DNA of 64,000 nt from Hyunsoonleella pacifica (GCF_004310335.1 NZ_SIRS01000008.1:25044-89043), one strand, 5' to 3'; shown: positions 53,467-63,729, counted from the first letter of the stretch. Notes: generated by a model not told the origin, from the sequence alone. Program-made: numbers and translations.

Positions 53467-54330
53467 CTATTGACTCAATTTGAAGTTAACACTAACAAAA
53501 CCTATTTGGCGCGATGGTGCTTTAGTATCTGAAGGCCACTTATGGGACAGTGCTATTTTTTTTGCTGGCTCTAATAAACATTGTGCTGTATTGGTAGTAC
53601 CTTTTACTCCTGGTGTAGCTTCAATAACATTTCCACTTCTGTTTACCACTATTTTAACAATAACTAACCCAGATTCATTACAATCTTGCTTTAATCTTTT
53701 AAATGACGCTCTACCACGTCCATTTAAACCATATCCTACTCCTCCACGTCCTGTTCCCTGACCTCCAAAATAACTTGGTGCATAAGGGTTTCCATCCAAT
53801 TGTCCTTTGTCTCCTGCTCTATTATCGTTGCCTTCACTTCCTGTTTCAGATCCATCAGATTTACTTACACCACCAATCAAAGCATCCAATTTTTTACGCT
53901 TTTCTTCTTGTTCTCGTTTTTCTTTTGCTATTCTATCTGCTTCTGCCTTAGCTTTTGCCTCTGCAATGGCTTTTGCTTTTGCTTCGGCCTCTTTCTGTTT
54001 CTTTATTGCGATGTCCTCAGCGTTGTCCTGAGTTAGCACTTCCTCCTTCGCTTCAGCCGATTTTGTTGGTTCTTCTTTTGTAGATTCTGGCTTTGGTATG
54101 TCTTCAGTAACTTTCGGTTCAGACTTTACAGGTTTCTTAGGTTGAATATTTCCTTTTCCAAAATCTGAATTTCCAAAATTCACAGCTACTCCGTATTCTT
54201 CTGGAGGATCCATATATGGAGGACCAACCACAAACAATAGCAATAAAATAATAATAGCTAGAAGTGCTGTTATTTTGGCTGAATTACGCTCATGTTTGGT
54301 TTCTAGATACTTCATATCATTATTCTGCAA
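53467..54330 (-). CDS. tonB: TonB-family energy transducer
   Basis: The 287-residue product has one N-terminal transmembrane helix (ALLAIIILLLLFVVG), a long Pro/Glu/Lys- and Ala/Lys-rich periplasmic spacer with a coiled KEAEAKAKAIAEAKAKAEA stretch, a Gly-rich section (FGGQGTGRGGVGYG), and a C-terminal TonB-type beta-alpha-beta domain (GLVIVKIVVNRSGNVIEA, HKWPSDTKAP). It carries energy from ExbB/ExbD to outer-membrane receptors. It follows exbD in the same transcription unit. Confidence 0.9.
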   Translation of the reverse strand: MQNNDMKYLETKHERNSAKITALLAIIILLLLFVVGPPYMDPPEEYGVAVNFGNSDFGKGNIQPKKPVKSEPKVTEDIPKPESTKEEPTKSAEAKEEVLTQDNAEDIAIKKQKEAEAKAKAIAEAKAKAEADRIAKEKREQEEKRKKLDALIGGVSKSDGSETGSEGNDNRAGDKGQLDGNPYAPSYFGGQGTGRGGVGYGLNGRGRASFKRLKQDCNESGLVIVKIVVNRSGNVIEATPGVKGTTNTAQCLLEPAKKIALSHKWPSDTKAPSRQIGFVSVNFKLSQ

Positions 54331-54356
54331 AAGTTATTCCGAAGAAAATTAAAAAC

Positions 54357-54752
54357 CTATTTATTAGGTTTAACGGCTAGAATCACTTTAAATTTATTTC
54401 TATTAGCAATATCCATTACTTTAACAACATTCTCTACTGGAACAGATTTTTCAGCTCTTAAAACAATCGTTGGCTTATCTTCTTTTGATAACGCTGCTAA
54501 TAATTCATTTTCTAAAACACTTACACCTACTCGTTTTTGATCTATATAATAGGTTAAATCTTTTTTAATACTAACAGCAACCGATTTTTTATTTTCAGTT
54601 TTCCCACTTGCCTTAGGTAATAAAATGTCTATAGCATTTGTTGTTACCAGCGTAGAGGCTATCATAAAAAAGATTAATAACAGAAATACAATATCCGTCA
54701 TAGACGACATATTGAATTCAGGAGTTACCTTGTTTCTTCCTCTAATATTCAT
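54357..54752 (-). CDS. exbD: ExbD/TolR-family proton channel subunit
   Basis: The 131-residue product begins with a basic stretch, FNMSSMTDIVFLLLIFFMIAS is the single transmembrane helix with the essential Asp (in MTDIVF), and the rest is a periplasmic domain ending VILAVKPNK. It forms the proton channel with ExbB. Only one ExbD is encoded here, whereas many Bacteroidota carry two. Confidence 0.93.
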   Translation of the reverse strand: MNIRGRNKVTPEFNMSSMTDIVFLLLIFFMIASTLVTTNAIDILLPKASGKTENKKSVAVSIKKDLTYYIDQKRVGVSVLENELLAALSKEDKPTIVLRAEKSVPVENVVKVMDIANRNKFKVILAVKPNK

Positions 54753-54753
54753 A

Positions 54754-55455
54754 TTATGTAGGCTCGTTTAAGTGATCTAAAAACTCTAAAGAATTGGCTT
54801 CCATTTGATACACTACTTTATTAGTTCTTACTACCAGATGGTTATATGCAATATAACCTACAATACCTACTATTAAACCAGCTACTGTAGTTGTCATAGC
54901 AGTATAAAGTCCACTAGCTAAAGTATCCATTTGAATAGTCCCACCTGCATTTGCAAGTTCAAAAATTGCTAAAATCATTCCAATTACCGTTCCTAAGAAA
55001 CCTATCATTGGAGCCGCTCCTGAAATTGTTGCCAATACGCTCACATTTTTTTCTAGCTTATAGATTTCTAACCGTCCTGCATTTTCAATAGCCGTATTGA
55101 TATCCGCTAAAGGTTTTCCTATTCTTGTAATCCCCTTTGCTATGAGTCTTGACACGGGAGAGTTGACTTGGGCGCATAACATTTGTGCTGAATCAATTTT
55201 TCCATTGCTTACATGATCTTTAATTTGATTCATAAAGTTAGCATCTACGTTAGAGGCCGCTTTTATTGCAAAAAGTCTTTCAAAATAAATATAAGTGGCC
55301 ACAATTAGTAATAAAAATAGAATAGCAATGATAATCTGCCCTGCAGCTCCACCGCTACTTATAAGTTCTATTATAGAAAGTGTTTTTTCAACAGATTCCC
55401 CATCTGTTAATTCTGTCCCTTCTTGGGTATTTTGTAGTAATAATATGTTTAGCAT
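54754..55455 (-). CDS. exbB: ExbB/MotA/TolQ-family proton channel protein
   Basis: I start the 233-residue protein at the ATG at 55455, since an upstream ATG at 55476 adds seven unlikely residues. Three transmembrane helices are seen, at about residues 37-58, 134-158 and 177-205, with the conserved GAAPMIGFLGTVIGMILAI loop and helix and TTTVAGLIVGIVGYIAYN. It forms the inner-membrane proton channel with ExbD and drives TonB. It is first of exbB-exbD-tonB, all on the minus strand with small gaps. Confidence 0.92.
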   Translation of the reverse strand: MLNILLLQNTQEGTELTDGESVEKTLSIIELISSGGAAGQIIIAILFLLLIVATYIYFERLFAIKAASNVDANFMNQIKDHVSNGKIDSAQMLCAQVNSPVSRLIAKGITRIGKPLADINTAIENAGRLEIYKLEKNVSVLATISGAAPMIGFLGTVIGMILAIFELANAGGTIQMDTLASGLYTAMTTTVAGLIVGIVGYIAYNHLVVRTNKVVYQMEANSLEFLDHLNEPT

Positions 55456-55540
55456 ATAGTTTTGGGTTAAATGCAACTGTATAACGTTTGTTTTGTTGCT
55501 AAAGTATAATGTTTAAAGTTTTCAGTTTTATTTATGCTTC

Positions 55541-55576
55541 TAAAAAAAGAAAGATTAGTAAAAATACTAATCTTTC
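55541..55576 (-). terminator. Intrinsic terminator after nhaD
   Basis: GAAAGATTAGTA and TACTAATCTTTC pair around AAAA, and on the minus strand a T run follows (A run at 55542-55548). It separates nhaD from exbB. Confidence 0.85.
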
Positions 55577-55603
55577 AAATTCTATACCAATTAATATTTT
55601 TAG

Positions 55604-56995
55604 TTAAAATAATGTTCTGGTTACCATAAATGCTGCAGCTCCAACTAAAAAACCAACAAGTGCTAACCAAGAAATCTTTTTCAAATACCAGAAAAAATCT
55701 ATTTTTTCCATTCCCATTGCAACTACACCAGCTGCAGATCCTATTATTAACATACTTCCACCAGTTCCTGCTGAATAAGCAATAAAGTGCCATAACTCAT
55801 GATCTAATGGCTCAGAAAACATCCCTAAACTAGCTGCTACTAGAGGCACGTTATCAATAACTGCTGAACCTACCCCAAGGAATAATACAACTAAGTCTGA
55901 AACTCCTCCTGCATGCATTTCTGTTCCTAATTGTGGGGTAGACTCTCTCAACCAATCTGCGGCACCAAAAAGTATTCCTAGAGATTCAAGAGCTGCAACA
56001 GCCATTAAAATTCCTAAGAAAAATAGAATACTTGGTAATTCTATTTTAGATAATGAATGGTGTACTGGACTATGATGTGCATGAGCATCATGTTCTTCCG
56101 AATCATGACCAGACATACTAAATTTAGAGCTACTATAAATCTCTGCAAAAGTTGCAACTACTCCTAATGATAACATCATACCTACATAAGGTGGTAAATG
56201 AGTAATCATCTTAAATATTGGTACAAAAACAATTGCTCCTAATCCTAAATAAAGCATAGTACCACTAAATCTAGATTTTGTTTTCTCTTTATCTTCAACT
56301 ATGTTGAGATCTCCTTTAAATGCTGGTAAAAATGACGCTATTAATGATGGTACTATCATACATAATAAAGAAGGAATAAATAAATATCCTATTAAATGAC
56401 CAGTAGTAACTTTTTTACCAATCCATAGCATTGTTGTAGTAACATCTCCAATTGGAGACCAGGCTCCTCCTGCATTTGCTGCAATTATAATTAAACCTGC
56501 ATACCAAATTCTTACATCTCTATCCTTAACAATCTTTTGTAGTATAGAAATTAATACTATTGTTGCTGTTAAGTTATCTATAATAGCTGATAAAATAAAA
56601 GCTAAAATTGAGAAAATCCATAATATTTTTGTTTTCTTCTTAGTTCTTATAAACCCTTTTATAGTAGCAAATCCATCAAAATAATCTATTATTTCTACAA
56701 TTGTCATTGCACCTAAAAGAAACACAAGTATTTCTGCGGTTTTACCTAGATGATGCAATAATGTTTCTTCCATTAAGTGCATTTTTTCTTCATGCTCAAA
56801 TGCACCAAAATTTTCTAGCAGTGCATGCTTCCCAGAATCAAACCACTGCGGGAAACTTTCTAGTCCAAGAGCTATTAAAGCCCAACATATAGCCATCATT
56901 ACTAGTGCTGGGATTAATTTATCTATTTTAATACTATGCTCCAAGGTTATGGCTAAATAGCCCATAACAAATACTAGAATAATCGCTGCTTCCAT
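55604..56995 (-). CDS. nhaD: Na+/H+ antiporter NhaD family protein
   Basis: The 463-residue membrane protein has about 12 hydrophobic helices. Recognisable family stretches are EILVFLLGAMTIVEIIDYFDGF, IDNLTATIVLISIL, AANAGGAWSPIGDVTTTMLW, VIDNVPLVAASLGM and AGTGGSMLIIGSAAGVVAMG. A cytoplasmic His-rich loop (HDSEEHDAHAHHS) precedes the second half. It exchanges sodium for protons across the inner membrane, fitting a marine lifestyle. It lies ten bases after the amino-acid dehydrogenase gene. Confidence 0.93.
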   Translation of the reverse strand: MEAAIILVFVMGYLAITLEHSIKIDKLIPALVMMAICWALIALGLESFPQWFDSGKHALLENFGAFEHEEKMHLMEETLLHHLGKTAEILVFLLGAMTIVEIIDYFDGFATIKGFIRTKKKTKILWIFSILAFILSAIIDNLTATIVLISILQKIVKDRDVRIWYAGLIIIAANAGGAWSPIGDVTTTMLWIGKKVTTGHLIGYLFIPSLLCMIVPSLIASFLPAFKGDLNIVEDKEKTKSRFSGTMLYLGLGAIVFVPIFKMITHLPPYVGMMLSLGVVATFAEIYSSSKFSMSGHDSEEHDAHAHHSPVHHSLSKIELPSILFFLGILMAVAALESLGILFGAADWLRESTPQLGTEMHAGGVSDLVVLFLGVGSAVIDNVPLVAASLGMFSEPLDHELWHFIAYSAGTGGSMLIIGSAAGVVAMGMEKIDFFWYLKKISWLALVGFLVGAAAFMVTRTLF

Positions 56996-57005
56996 AAGTT
57001 TTAGT

Positions 57006-58232
57006 TTATATCAGTTGGTTAAGCGCAATTTCAAAAGCAGTTGCGCTAATTTTAGTTTTAGATTTATTTTTATTATGTATGTTTTCTAATGCTTTCCTAA
57101 TTGTTGTAGAGGTATCATTAAATATCGCTTCATCTGTCATTTGCACTTTTCGTTCCATAAAATAGGCAAAAACTCTTGCCATTCCGCAATTTGATATAAA
57201 ATCTGGGATTAAGCTTACTTTAGAGTCTGTATGTTCCATAATAGGTCCAAAAAATATTTCTTTATCCGCAAATGGCACATTGGCTCCACAAGAAATTACC
57301 TCTAAACCACTATCAATCATTTCACTAATCTGACGACTAGAAATTAATCTTGATGCAGCACAAGGTGCAAAAATCTCTGTTTGTAATCCCCAAATTCTTT
57401 TATTTACCTCCTTAAAAGGAATTAAATTATCGGCTACTAAAGTATTACCCTTTTTCGCAAGAAACAAATGATTTATATCATGAAATGAAAATCCTTCCTC
57501 TTTTATTAATCCTCCCACTATATCTATAACTCCAACAATTTTAGCACCCATTTGTGCTAGATAAAAAGCTGCTGCAGCACCTACATTTCCAAACCCCTGA
57601 ATAACAGCTCTTTTTCCCTTTACAGAACCGCCATAAATATCATAATAGTGTTTTGTAGCTTCAGCAACTCCAAAGCCTGTTATCATATCAGCAACGGTAT
57701 ATTTTTTTTTAACATCGGGAGAATACAGTGGATTCTCAATAACTTTGATGACACCTTGTCGTAACTGCCCTATCCTATTTATCTTATCGGCTTCAGTGGG
57801 CTTAAAGAAGCCATTAAACACACCTTCTTGTGGATGCCAAACTCCGCTTTCTTCTGTAATTGGTATCACTTCATGAATTTCATCTACATTTAAATCTCCT
57901 CCAGTGCCATAATAACTCTTTAACAATGGAGAAACAGCCTTATACCAGCGTTCTAAAACACCTTTTTTTCTTGAATCTTTAGGATCAAAATTAATCCCTG
58001 ATTTAGCACCTCCAATTGGTGGTCCCGATACTGTAAATTTAATTTCCATTGTTTTGGCCAGAGATAACACCTCATTCATATCCAAGCCTTTTCGCATTCT
58101 GGTTCCGCCGCCAGCAGCTCCTCCTCTTAATGAATTAATTACAACCCAACCTTCTGCTTCAGTTTGAGCATCTTTCCAATAAAAAACAATTTCGGGAACT
58201 TTATTTTCGTACTTATTTAATAATTCTTTCAT
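57006..58232 (-). CDS. Glu/Leu/Phe/Val dehydrogenase family protein
   Basis: The 408-residue product has the ELFV dehydrogenase pattern: GGTRMRKGLDMNEVLSLA, the catalytic Lys region PPIGGAKSGINFDP, the second active-site stretch YGTGGDLNVDE, and the nucleotide-binding loop QGFGNVGAAAAFYL. It oxidatively deaminates an amino acid, most likely glutamate or a branched-chain one, with NAD(P). It precedes nhaD on the same strand. The exact substrate cannot be settled from sequence. A CAAATATA at 58341-58348 is a reverse-strand -7 candidate. Confidence 0.9.
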   Translation of the reverse strand: MKELLNKYENKVPEIVFYWKDAQTEAEGWVVINSLRGGAAGGGTRMRKGLDMNEVLSLAKTMEIKFTVSGPPIGGAKSGINFDPKDSRKKGVLERWYKAVSPLLKSYYGTGGDLNVDEIHEVIPITEESGVWHPQEGVFNGFFKPTEADKINRIGQLRQGVIKVIENPLYSPDVKKKYTVADMITGFGVAEATKHYYDIYGGSVKGKRAVIQGFGNVGAAAAFYLAQMGAKIVGVIDIVGGLIKEEGFSFHDINHLFLAKKGNTLVADNLIPFKEVNKRIWGLQTEIFAPCAASRLISSRQISEMIDSGLEVISCGANVPFADKEIFFGPIMEHTDSKVSLIPDFISNCGMARVFAYFMERKVQMTDEAIFNDTSTTIRKALENIHNKNKSKTKISATAFEIALNQLI

Positions 58233-58382
58233 TTTTACTTTTTACGATTCTTTTTTAAACTAACACATTGTTGATTTAGGACAACTAAATGATGTGAAGC
58301 TAAAGCTGAGTCATAATAGAAAAATTAAAAGTTATTATAACAAATATAAAAAACTATAAGACCTTAGAATATTAAATTGTTA

Positions 58383-59453
58383 TTAAATTTCTGGCTCATA
58401 GACAACACCTGAAGAATGGTTCTTATTAGCTCCAGTAACAGTTTTAAGACAATTAATTTCATTTCGAAGTTTAAGCACTCCCAACAATGCAAAAATTAAA
58501 GCTTCTTTAAATTCTATAGTAGTAGTATCAGGAAGAATAATGTCATTTTTGGTATGATATTTCATCCGATCTATGAGATAATCATTGTAAGCACCTCCTC
58601 CTGTTACCAAAACTGAAGCGTTTTTTTTGCTGTTTATAGATTCTGATATTTGTATAGCTATATGTTCGCAAAATGTGCATAAAACATCATTAACCGTCAA
58701 TTTAAAACTGTCTAGTAAAGGAAAAATAAAAGATTTAACCCATTCTATCCCTAGTGATTTAGGAAATGATAAATGGTAAAAATCTAAGTTATTAAGTGAG
58801 TCTAGTAACTCTTTATTAATTTTACCCGCTGATGCTAAACTTCCCTTATTGTCATAATCTAACCCCAGTTGTCTTGTGTAATAATTAAGTACTATATTAA
58901 CCGGACAAATGTCATAAGCTATATAATCACTATCTATGAATGTTGAAATATTAGCAAACCCTCCTAGATTTAGACAGAAATCATATTTAAAAAACAAAAG
59001 CTTATCTCCAATAGGTACTAAAGGGGCTCCTTGTCCTCCAAGTGCTACATCTTGAACTCTAAAATCGCAAACTACTTTTATACCTAAATTCTCTGCTAAA
59101 ACTGGCAGATTTCCTATTTGATAGGTATAGCCTTCATCTGGACTATGAAGTGCTGTATGTCCATGAGAAGAAATAACATCAATAATATTTATACCATTTT
59201 TAGAAATAAACTTTTTAATAACATCAGAAAGAAAAACAGTATACTTTTTATCAATTTCGTTTAATTCTTCTTTTTCATAATTAATTAAATTACTTAAAAT
59301 ATGTTTCCATTCAGCATTGTAAGGTATCGTTTCAAAAAAAGTTATTTTAAAAGACCAAGATTGTTGATATTTAAAATTTACATAAACTAAATCGATACCA
59401 TCTAATGAAGTCCCAGACATCACACCAATTACATCGTAAGTTTCTTTAATCAT
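58383..59453 (-). CDS. anmK: Anhydro-N-acetylmuramic acid kinase
   Basis: The 356-residue product opens with the AnmK nucleotide motif GVMSGTSLDGIDLVYV and has SSHGHTALHSPDEGYTYQIG and DFRVQDVALGGQGAPLVPIGD, both typical. VTGGGAYNDYLIDR is near the C-terminus. It phosphorylates and hydrates 1,6-anhydro-MurNAc in cell-wall recycling. I start at the ATG at 59453; an earlier start would add 12 residues overlapping the promoter region of the divergent gene. Confidence 0.93.
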   Translation of the reverse strand: MIKETYDVIGVMSGTSLDGIDLVYVNFKYQQSWSFKITFFETIPYNAEWKHILSNLINYEKEELNEIDKKYTVFLSDVIKKFISKNGINIIDVISSHGHTALHSPDEGYTYQIGNLPVLAENLGIKVVCDFRVQDVALGGQGAPLVPIGDKLLFFKYDFCLNLGGFANISTFIDSDYIAYDICPVNIVLNYYTRQLGLDYDNKGSLASAGKINKELLDSLNNLDFYHLSFPKSLGIEWVKSFIFPLLDSFKLTVNDVLCTFCEHIAIQISESINSKKNASVLVTGGGAYNDYLIDRMKYHTKNDIILPDTTTIEFKEALIFALLGVLKLRNEINCLKTVTGANKNHSSGVVYEPEI

Positions 59454-59476
59454 GCAAACAAAAATAGGAATACAAA

Positions 59477-59507
59477 TTGAAAAATTCACACTAAAAAGCT
59501 ATATTTG
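59477..59507 (+). promoter_or_regulatory. Promoter of the acyl-CoA dehydrogenase gene
   Basis: TTG at 59477-59479, a 20-base spacer and TATATTTG at 59500-59507 fit the Bacteroidota consensus. The leader to the ATG at 59547 is about 33 bases. Confidence 0.6.
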
Positions 59508-59546
59508 TAAGCTTTTTTTATTAAAAATACATTTTAATTACGAATT

Positions 59547-60689
59547 ATGAATTTTAACCTTTCTGAAGAACATAAAATGATTCGTGACGCTGCTCGCGAT
59601 TTCGCTCAAACTGAATTACTCCCTGGCGTTATAGAACGTGATGAAAAACAGAGCTTTCCTGATAACCTTGTAAAGAAAATGGGAGAACTTGGTTTTATGG
59701 GGGTTATGGTAGACCCCAAATATGGTGGAAGCGGAATGGATACCATTTCTTATGTTCTTATTATGGAGGAACTTTCTAAAATTGATGCTTCGGCATCAGT
59801 AATAGTTTCGGTTAATAATTCTTTAGTTTGTTATGGTCTTGAAGCTTATGGTACTGAAGAGCAAAAACAAAAATATTTAACAAAACTAGCTACTGGCGAG
59901 TTTGTTGGCGCATTTTGTTTAAGCGAACCTGAAGCGGGAAGTGATGCTACGTCTCAAAGAACAACTGCCATTGACAAAGGAGACCATTACATTTTAAATG
60001 GCACTAAAAATTGGATCACTAATGGAGGTAGAGCTGATGTATATTTGGTAATTGCTCAAACCGATAGAGACAAAGGTTCCCATGGTATCAATGCATTTAT
60101 TGTTGAAAAAGGAATGGAAGGATTTGATATTGGTCCTAAAGAAGATAAATTAGGTATTCGCGGAAGTGACACACATACATTACAATTTAATGATGTGAAA
60201 GTACCAAAAGAAAACAGAATTGGTGTTAATGGCTCAGGGTTTAGATTTGCTATGAAAACTTTATCAGGTGGTCGTATAGGTATTGCTGCTCAAGCTTTAG
60301 GTATTGCCCAAGGCGCCTATGATTTAGCATTAAAATATTCTAAAGTACGTAAAGCATTCGGAACAGAAATATGTAATCATCAAGCTATAGCTTTTAAATT
60401 AGCAGACATGTATACCGAAATAGAAGCTGCAAGACTATTAGTTATGAAAGCTGCAGCTGATAAAGATGAAGGCAAAAACTATGATAAATCTAGTGCAATG
60501 GCTAAACTATATGCATCTAAAGTAGCTATGGAGCAAACCGTTGAAGCTGTTCAAATTCATGGAGGAAATGGTTTTGTAAAAGAATACCATGTAGAACGCT
60601 TAATGAGAGACGCTAAAATTACTCAAATTTATGAGGGTACTTCAGAGATTCAAAAGATTGTTATTTCTAGAAGTGTCTTAAGGGATTAA
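59547..60689 (+). CDS. Acyl-CoA dehydrogenase
   Basis: The 380-residue product has the standard acyl-CoA dehydrogenase layout: N-terminal helices, CLSEPEAGSDATSQ and LNGTKNWITNGGRAD for FAD and substrate contact, and the C-terminal RDAKITQIYEGTSEIQK with the catalytic Glu. It oxidises an acyl-CoA to the 2-enoyl-CoA; the length and sequence suggest a short-chain form such as butyryl-CoA. It is divergent from anmK and convergent with the next gene, without other beta-oxidation genes beside it. Confidence 0.94.
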   Translation: MNFNLSEEHKMIRDAARDFAQTELLPGVIERDEKQSFPDNLVKKMGELGFMGVMVDPKYGGSGMDTISYVLIMEELSKIDASASVIVSVNNSLVCYGLEAYGTEEQKQKYLTKLATGEFVGAFCLSEPEAGSDATSQRTTAIDKGDHYILNGTKNWITNGGRADVYLVIAQTDRDKGSHGINAFIVEKGMEGFDIGPKEDKLGIRGSDTHTLQFNDVKVPKENRIGVNGSGFRFAMKTLSGGRIGIAAQALGIAQGAYDLALKYSKVRKAFGTEICNHQAIAFKLADMYTEIEAARLLVMKAAADKDEGKNYDKSSAMAKLYASKVAMEQTVEAVQIHGGNGFVKEYHVERLMRDAKITQIYEGTSEIQKIVISRSVLRD

Positions 60690-60700
60690 ATTATTCTAAA

Positions 60701-63514
60701 TTATCTTTTAAGGGTAAAGTGCCCTCGATCAATACTACCATCTTTAAAAATGGCTATATACCAATAATCATTTTGTGGAGCTAAGTTACCATTGTATCGT
60801 CCATCCCAGCTATAATTATTTTTTTTATCTAAATAAGAAATCAGTTTACCAAATCGATCATAAACTTTAATTCTGATAGATTCTAATTCATTTTCAGGCA
60901 ATCCTAATACTCTCCAAAAATCATTAAAACCGTCATTATTAGGGGTAAAAAAACTTGGATACCCCAAAATATATACATCTTCCTGTACCGTAGGCTCACA
61001 CTGATTTATATCTCTAACATAAACCGTGTGTTTCCCCGCTGGAATATTCTCGAAACTATAAGAATTCTCTCCTTCAAAATAAGTAGTATTATCCATAGAA
61101 AACTCATAGCTGTTGCTGCCTTCGACTTGTATATCTATGACATGACTATTTTTAAACAACTTATTAATTTCTACTCTCGTAAAAGATGGTTGCTCTGTTC
61201 TATTAATTATGAAATCTTTTGTATTTAGACACTCTATACCATTCTCAAATTTGTAGGCAATATGTTGATATGTACCTGGTTCACTAAAACTTAACTCTCT
61301 TTGGGTTGATATTATATCTCCAGTGTTGCTATTTACCCATTCATATCTATCATTTAGAACATCTCCTGTTAGTACTATAGGTTGATTTTTACAAATAAGA
61401 TATTCATCATTAATATCTATTTTAGGAGAAGGATTAACAATCAAATCAAATGAAGATATACCACTACAAGATAAATTTTCTTCTTGAGCTCTAACCCAAA
61501 TAGTAGTAGATTCTGAAGTAAAAAAACGATCTCTAATTTCATTTAATTCTGTTAGCGCATCGTCCAGTGTGGAATAATACTTTAGACTTGTGGACATGGC
61601 TAAATTAACTTCACTTCTAATATCCTCCTTTTTAAAACCTATAGGAAAAACGCCTAACCCATCATTAGCATTTAAATCTGAGTTATCACAAACGTACATT
61701 TCCGTAATATTTCCCAAATCAACAAACACAGCAGATATAAAAAAGGATGTTATTTCAAAACAACCATTTTCATTTGTAACTCTAACAAAAATTTCATGAT
61801 TAAGGGTTTGGTTAGTGTAACTCTCTGGGTTTGGAATAGGATCTCTATTTAATTCTGCATCTAGTCTATTCTGAAAAAACACTAACTCTTCATTGAATAA
61901 AGGGTCTGTAATCTTATCTCTTATAGCATTTAAATTAAATAAAGAAATACCATCTGTATCAACATCACATTGTATCAGTTCTTGGTTTTCTATCAAACTA
62001 GGAAGTTTATATACTCTTATATCTTTGGTTACCGTTATAGGGCAGTTGTTTACAGTAATTGTTGCTTTAACTTTATAAGTACCTGATGTAGTATAAATAT
62101 GTTGAGGATTGATAAGGTTTGATGTATTACCATCACCAAAATCCCATACTGCTTCAGTAATTTCTCCATAAGTATCCACTTCCATAGGAATTGGTTCTCC
62201 AAGACAAGCACTTTCTGCTAAAATTCGTGTTCTAAAATAAGATTGTATAAAGGTTGGTAGTCCAAGCCTAGATTCTCCACTCCTTAAATTTATTGAATTA
62301 TGCCTATAATTGGCCTGAACTCCTAAAATTTCAGGATTGTTTACTTCTCCTAGAAATGAAGTTCCTATATTCTGACTTACTGGCAAAGCTCTATAAATTT
62401 TTCCATTTTTTGCTAGTTGAAGACTCCCTGCTGTTAAATCGCTGAACTCTTCATGTAATGAAGTGGAATACTGCTGAGGATTGAAGTTTGATATATCATA
62501 TTGATATAATAAATTCTTTCTTTCTTCATCTGGTTGAAATCCACTACCGTCATTACCAAGCATCCCTTGACGAATTAAAGACGCATATAAATACTTAGAG
62601 TCATTCGAGAATTCTACTCCAAACGCCGATACTACTTCAAAAAAAACAAAAGAAGTTAAGAGGTTTTTCTTGTTGCTTACCACTCCACTTTCAGGGTTAA
62701 AATCAAAAACCATCAAATGGTCAGACACAGATTGCGGTCTATAATTGGCGCAAGCAACTTTTCGTCCATTTGGTGAGAACTTCATTTGCCCAATTTGTAA
62801 ACCATTGTATCCAAGTCCATCAGTTATAACTGGACTATCAATATCTCCATTCTCTGCTATCTTGTAAGCATAAAAAGAGGTATAATCATCATTTTCATTT
62901 TTCCGAGTTGTTAACAACCAAATAGACTTTCCATCTGCGTGGTGTACAGCAGTAATTTTCCCAACACCTAGTCTGTTTAATAAATTTTCGTTTTTTAAAA
63001 CAACTTCTCCCAAACCACCATCTCTATTCATATCAACTATAGAATATCTTAACCCATTAGCTGATGTAATTGTAAATACATAATATAATCCTTCTTGATT
63101 AGTTATAGGAATGATTATTGTGTTAAGCAAAACTGGAGGTTCTGTTATTATCGGCCCTCCCATTCCAAGAGTTCCGGCTAAGACCCCATTAATCATTATA
63201 CTATGATTTCTATTCCATACATTAGTACCATTTGTATAAAACAATAAATTACCATCTTTATCTGAAATTGCAGCACAGGCATTAGAGGCTATCATAGCTC
63301 CATCGGTAAGTACTTCGGGATTATTCTGAAGGTTAAAAAATAATCCAGCTCTCTCTCCAAAATACCAATGATTACTATGATTCTGTGCAAATAAATTATT
63401 TCCAGCAATAAATAAAAGTAAAAAAGAAGTAATAAGTGCTTCTTTACATAGAGCATCAAAGAAATTGGGCTGCTTGTAAAATATCAAAAATGTCTTTAAT
63501 CTCAGGTAAATCAT
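60701..63514 (-). CDS. Type IX-secreted protein with PKD domain and type B sorting domain
   Basis: The 937-residue product has a signal peptide, after a somewhat long N-terminus, ending LFAQN. Residues about 50-420 are a beta-propeller-like region (NHWYFGERAGLFF, then repeated strands such as GKSIWLLTTRKN). A PKD domain follows (AVWDFGDGNTSNLINPQHIY, a well-known motif), then Ig-like segments, and a C-terminal type B sorting domain with YPSFFTPNNDGFNDFW, VYDRFGKLISYL, and final GHFTLKR. It is type IX cargo, probably surface-exposed. Its target is unknown. It is closely similar in layout to the protein at 12506. Confidence 0.85.
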   Translation of the reverse strand: MIYLRLKTFLIFYKQPNFFDALCKEALITSFLLLFIAGNNLFAQNHSNHWYFGERAGLFFNLQNNPEVLTDGAMIASNACAAISDKDGNLLFYTNGTNVWNRNHSIMINGVLAGTLGMGGPIITEPPVLLNTIIIPITNQEGLYYVFTITSANGLRYSIVDMNRDGGLGEVVLKNENLLNRLGVGKITAVHHADGKSIWLLTTRKNENDDYTSFYAYKIAENGDIDSPVITDGLGYNGLQIGQMKFSPNGRKVACANYRPQSVSDHLMVFDFNPESGVVSNKKNLLTSFVFFEVVSAFGVEFSNDSKYLYASLIRQGMLGNDGSGFQPDEERKNLLYQYDISNFNPQQYSTSLHEEFSDLTAGSLQLAKNGKIYRALPVSQNIGTSFLGEVNNPEILGVQANYRHNSINLRSGESRLGLPTFIQSYFRTRILAESACLGEPIPMEVDTYGEITEAVWDFGDGNTSNLINPQHIYTTSGTYKVKATITVNNCPITVTKDIRVYKLPSLIENQELIQCDVDTDGISLFNLNAIRDKITDPLFNEELVFFQNRLDAELNRDPIPNPESYTNQTLNHEIFVRVTNENGCFEITSFFISAVFVDLGNITEMYVCDNSDLNANDGLGVFPIGFKKEDIRSEVNLAMSTSLKYYSTLDDALTELNEIRDRFFTSESTTIWVRAQEENLSCSGISSFDLIVNPSPKIDINDEYLICKNQPIVLTGDVLNDRYEWVNSNTGDIISTQRELSFSEPGTYQHIAYKFENGIECLNTKDFIINRTEQPSFTRVEINKLFKNSHVIDIQVEGSNSYEFSMDNTTYFEGENSYSFENIPAGKHTVYVRDINQCEPTVQEDVYILGYPSFFTPNNDGFNDFWRVLGLPENELESIRIKVYDRFGKLISYLDKKNNYSWDGRYNGNLAPQNDYWYIAIFKDGSIDRGHFTLKR

Positions 63515-63729
63515 AGCACTAAAACCAGAGTTTTATACAAATTTAATCATTCTATGTCATTAAAAGATGCTTTTTAACTAAAGGTTAATGCTTCCTTCTT
63601 TGAAATCTTTAAAAAGTTAAAGCATTAACAAAGAAAACTTTAGCCGTTTTTATTCTACAAAAAAAGTAAAAACTATGGCTATCCGATTAGAGTATTAATC
63701 TATTAAACTTGAAACATAATAGTCTAAAT
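63515..63729. other. AT-rich spacer between the cargo gene and the 5S region
   Basis: About 215 bases without a credible gene. It contains an inverted repeat (TAGCC at 63641-63645 and GGCTA at 63677-63681, with GTTTTTA and TAAAAAC inside) and a reverse-strand -7 candidate CAAATTTA at 63538-63545 for the cargo gene. Confidence 0.5.

Noticed and set aside
53480..54036. Several overlapping plus-strand frames opposite tonB
   Set aside because: They mirror the Lys/Ala/Glu-rich spacer of tonB, giving Phe/Cys/Leu-rich nonsense in more than one frame.
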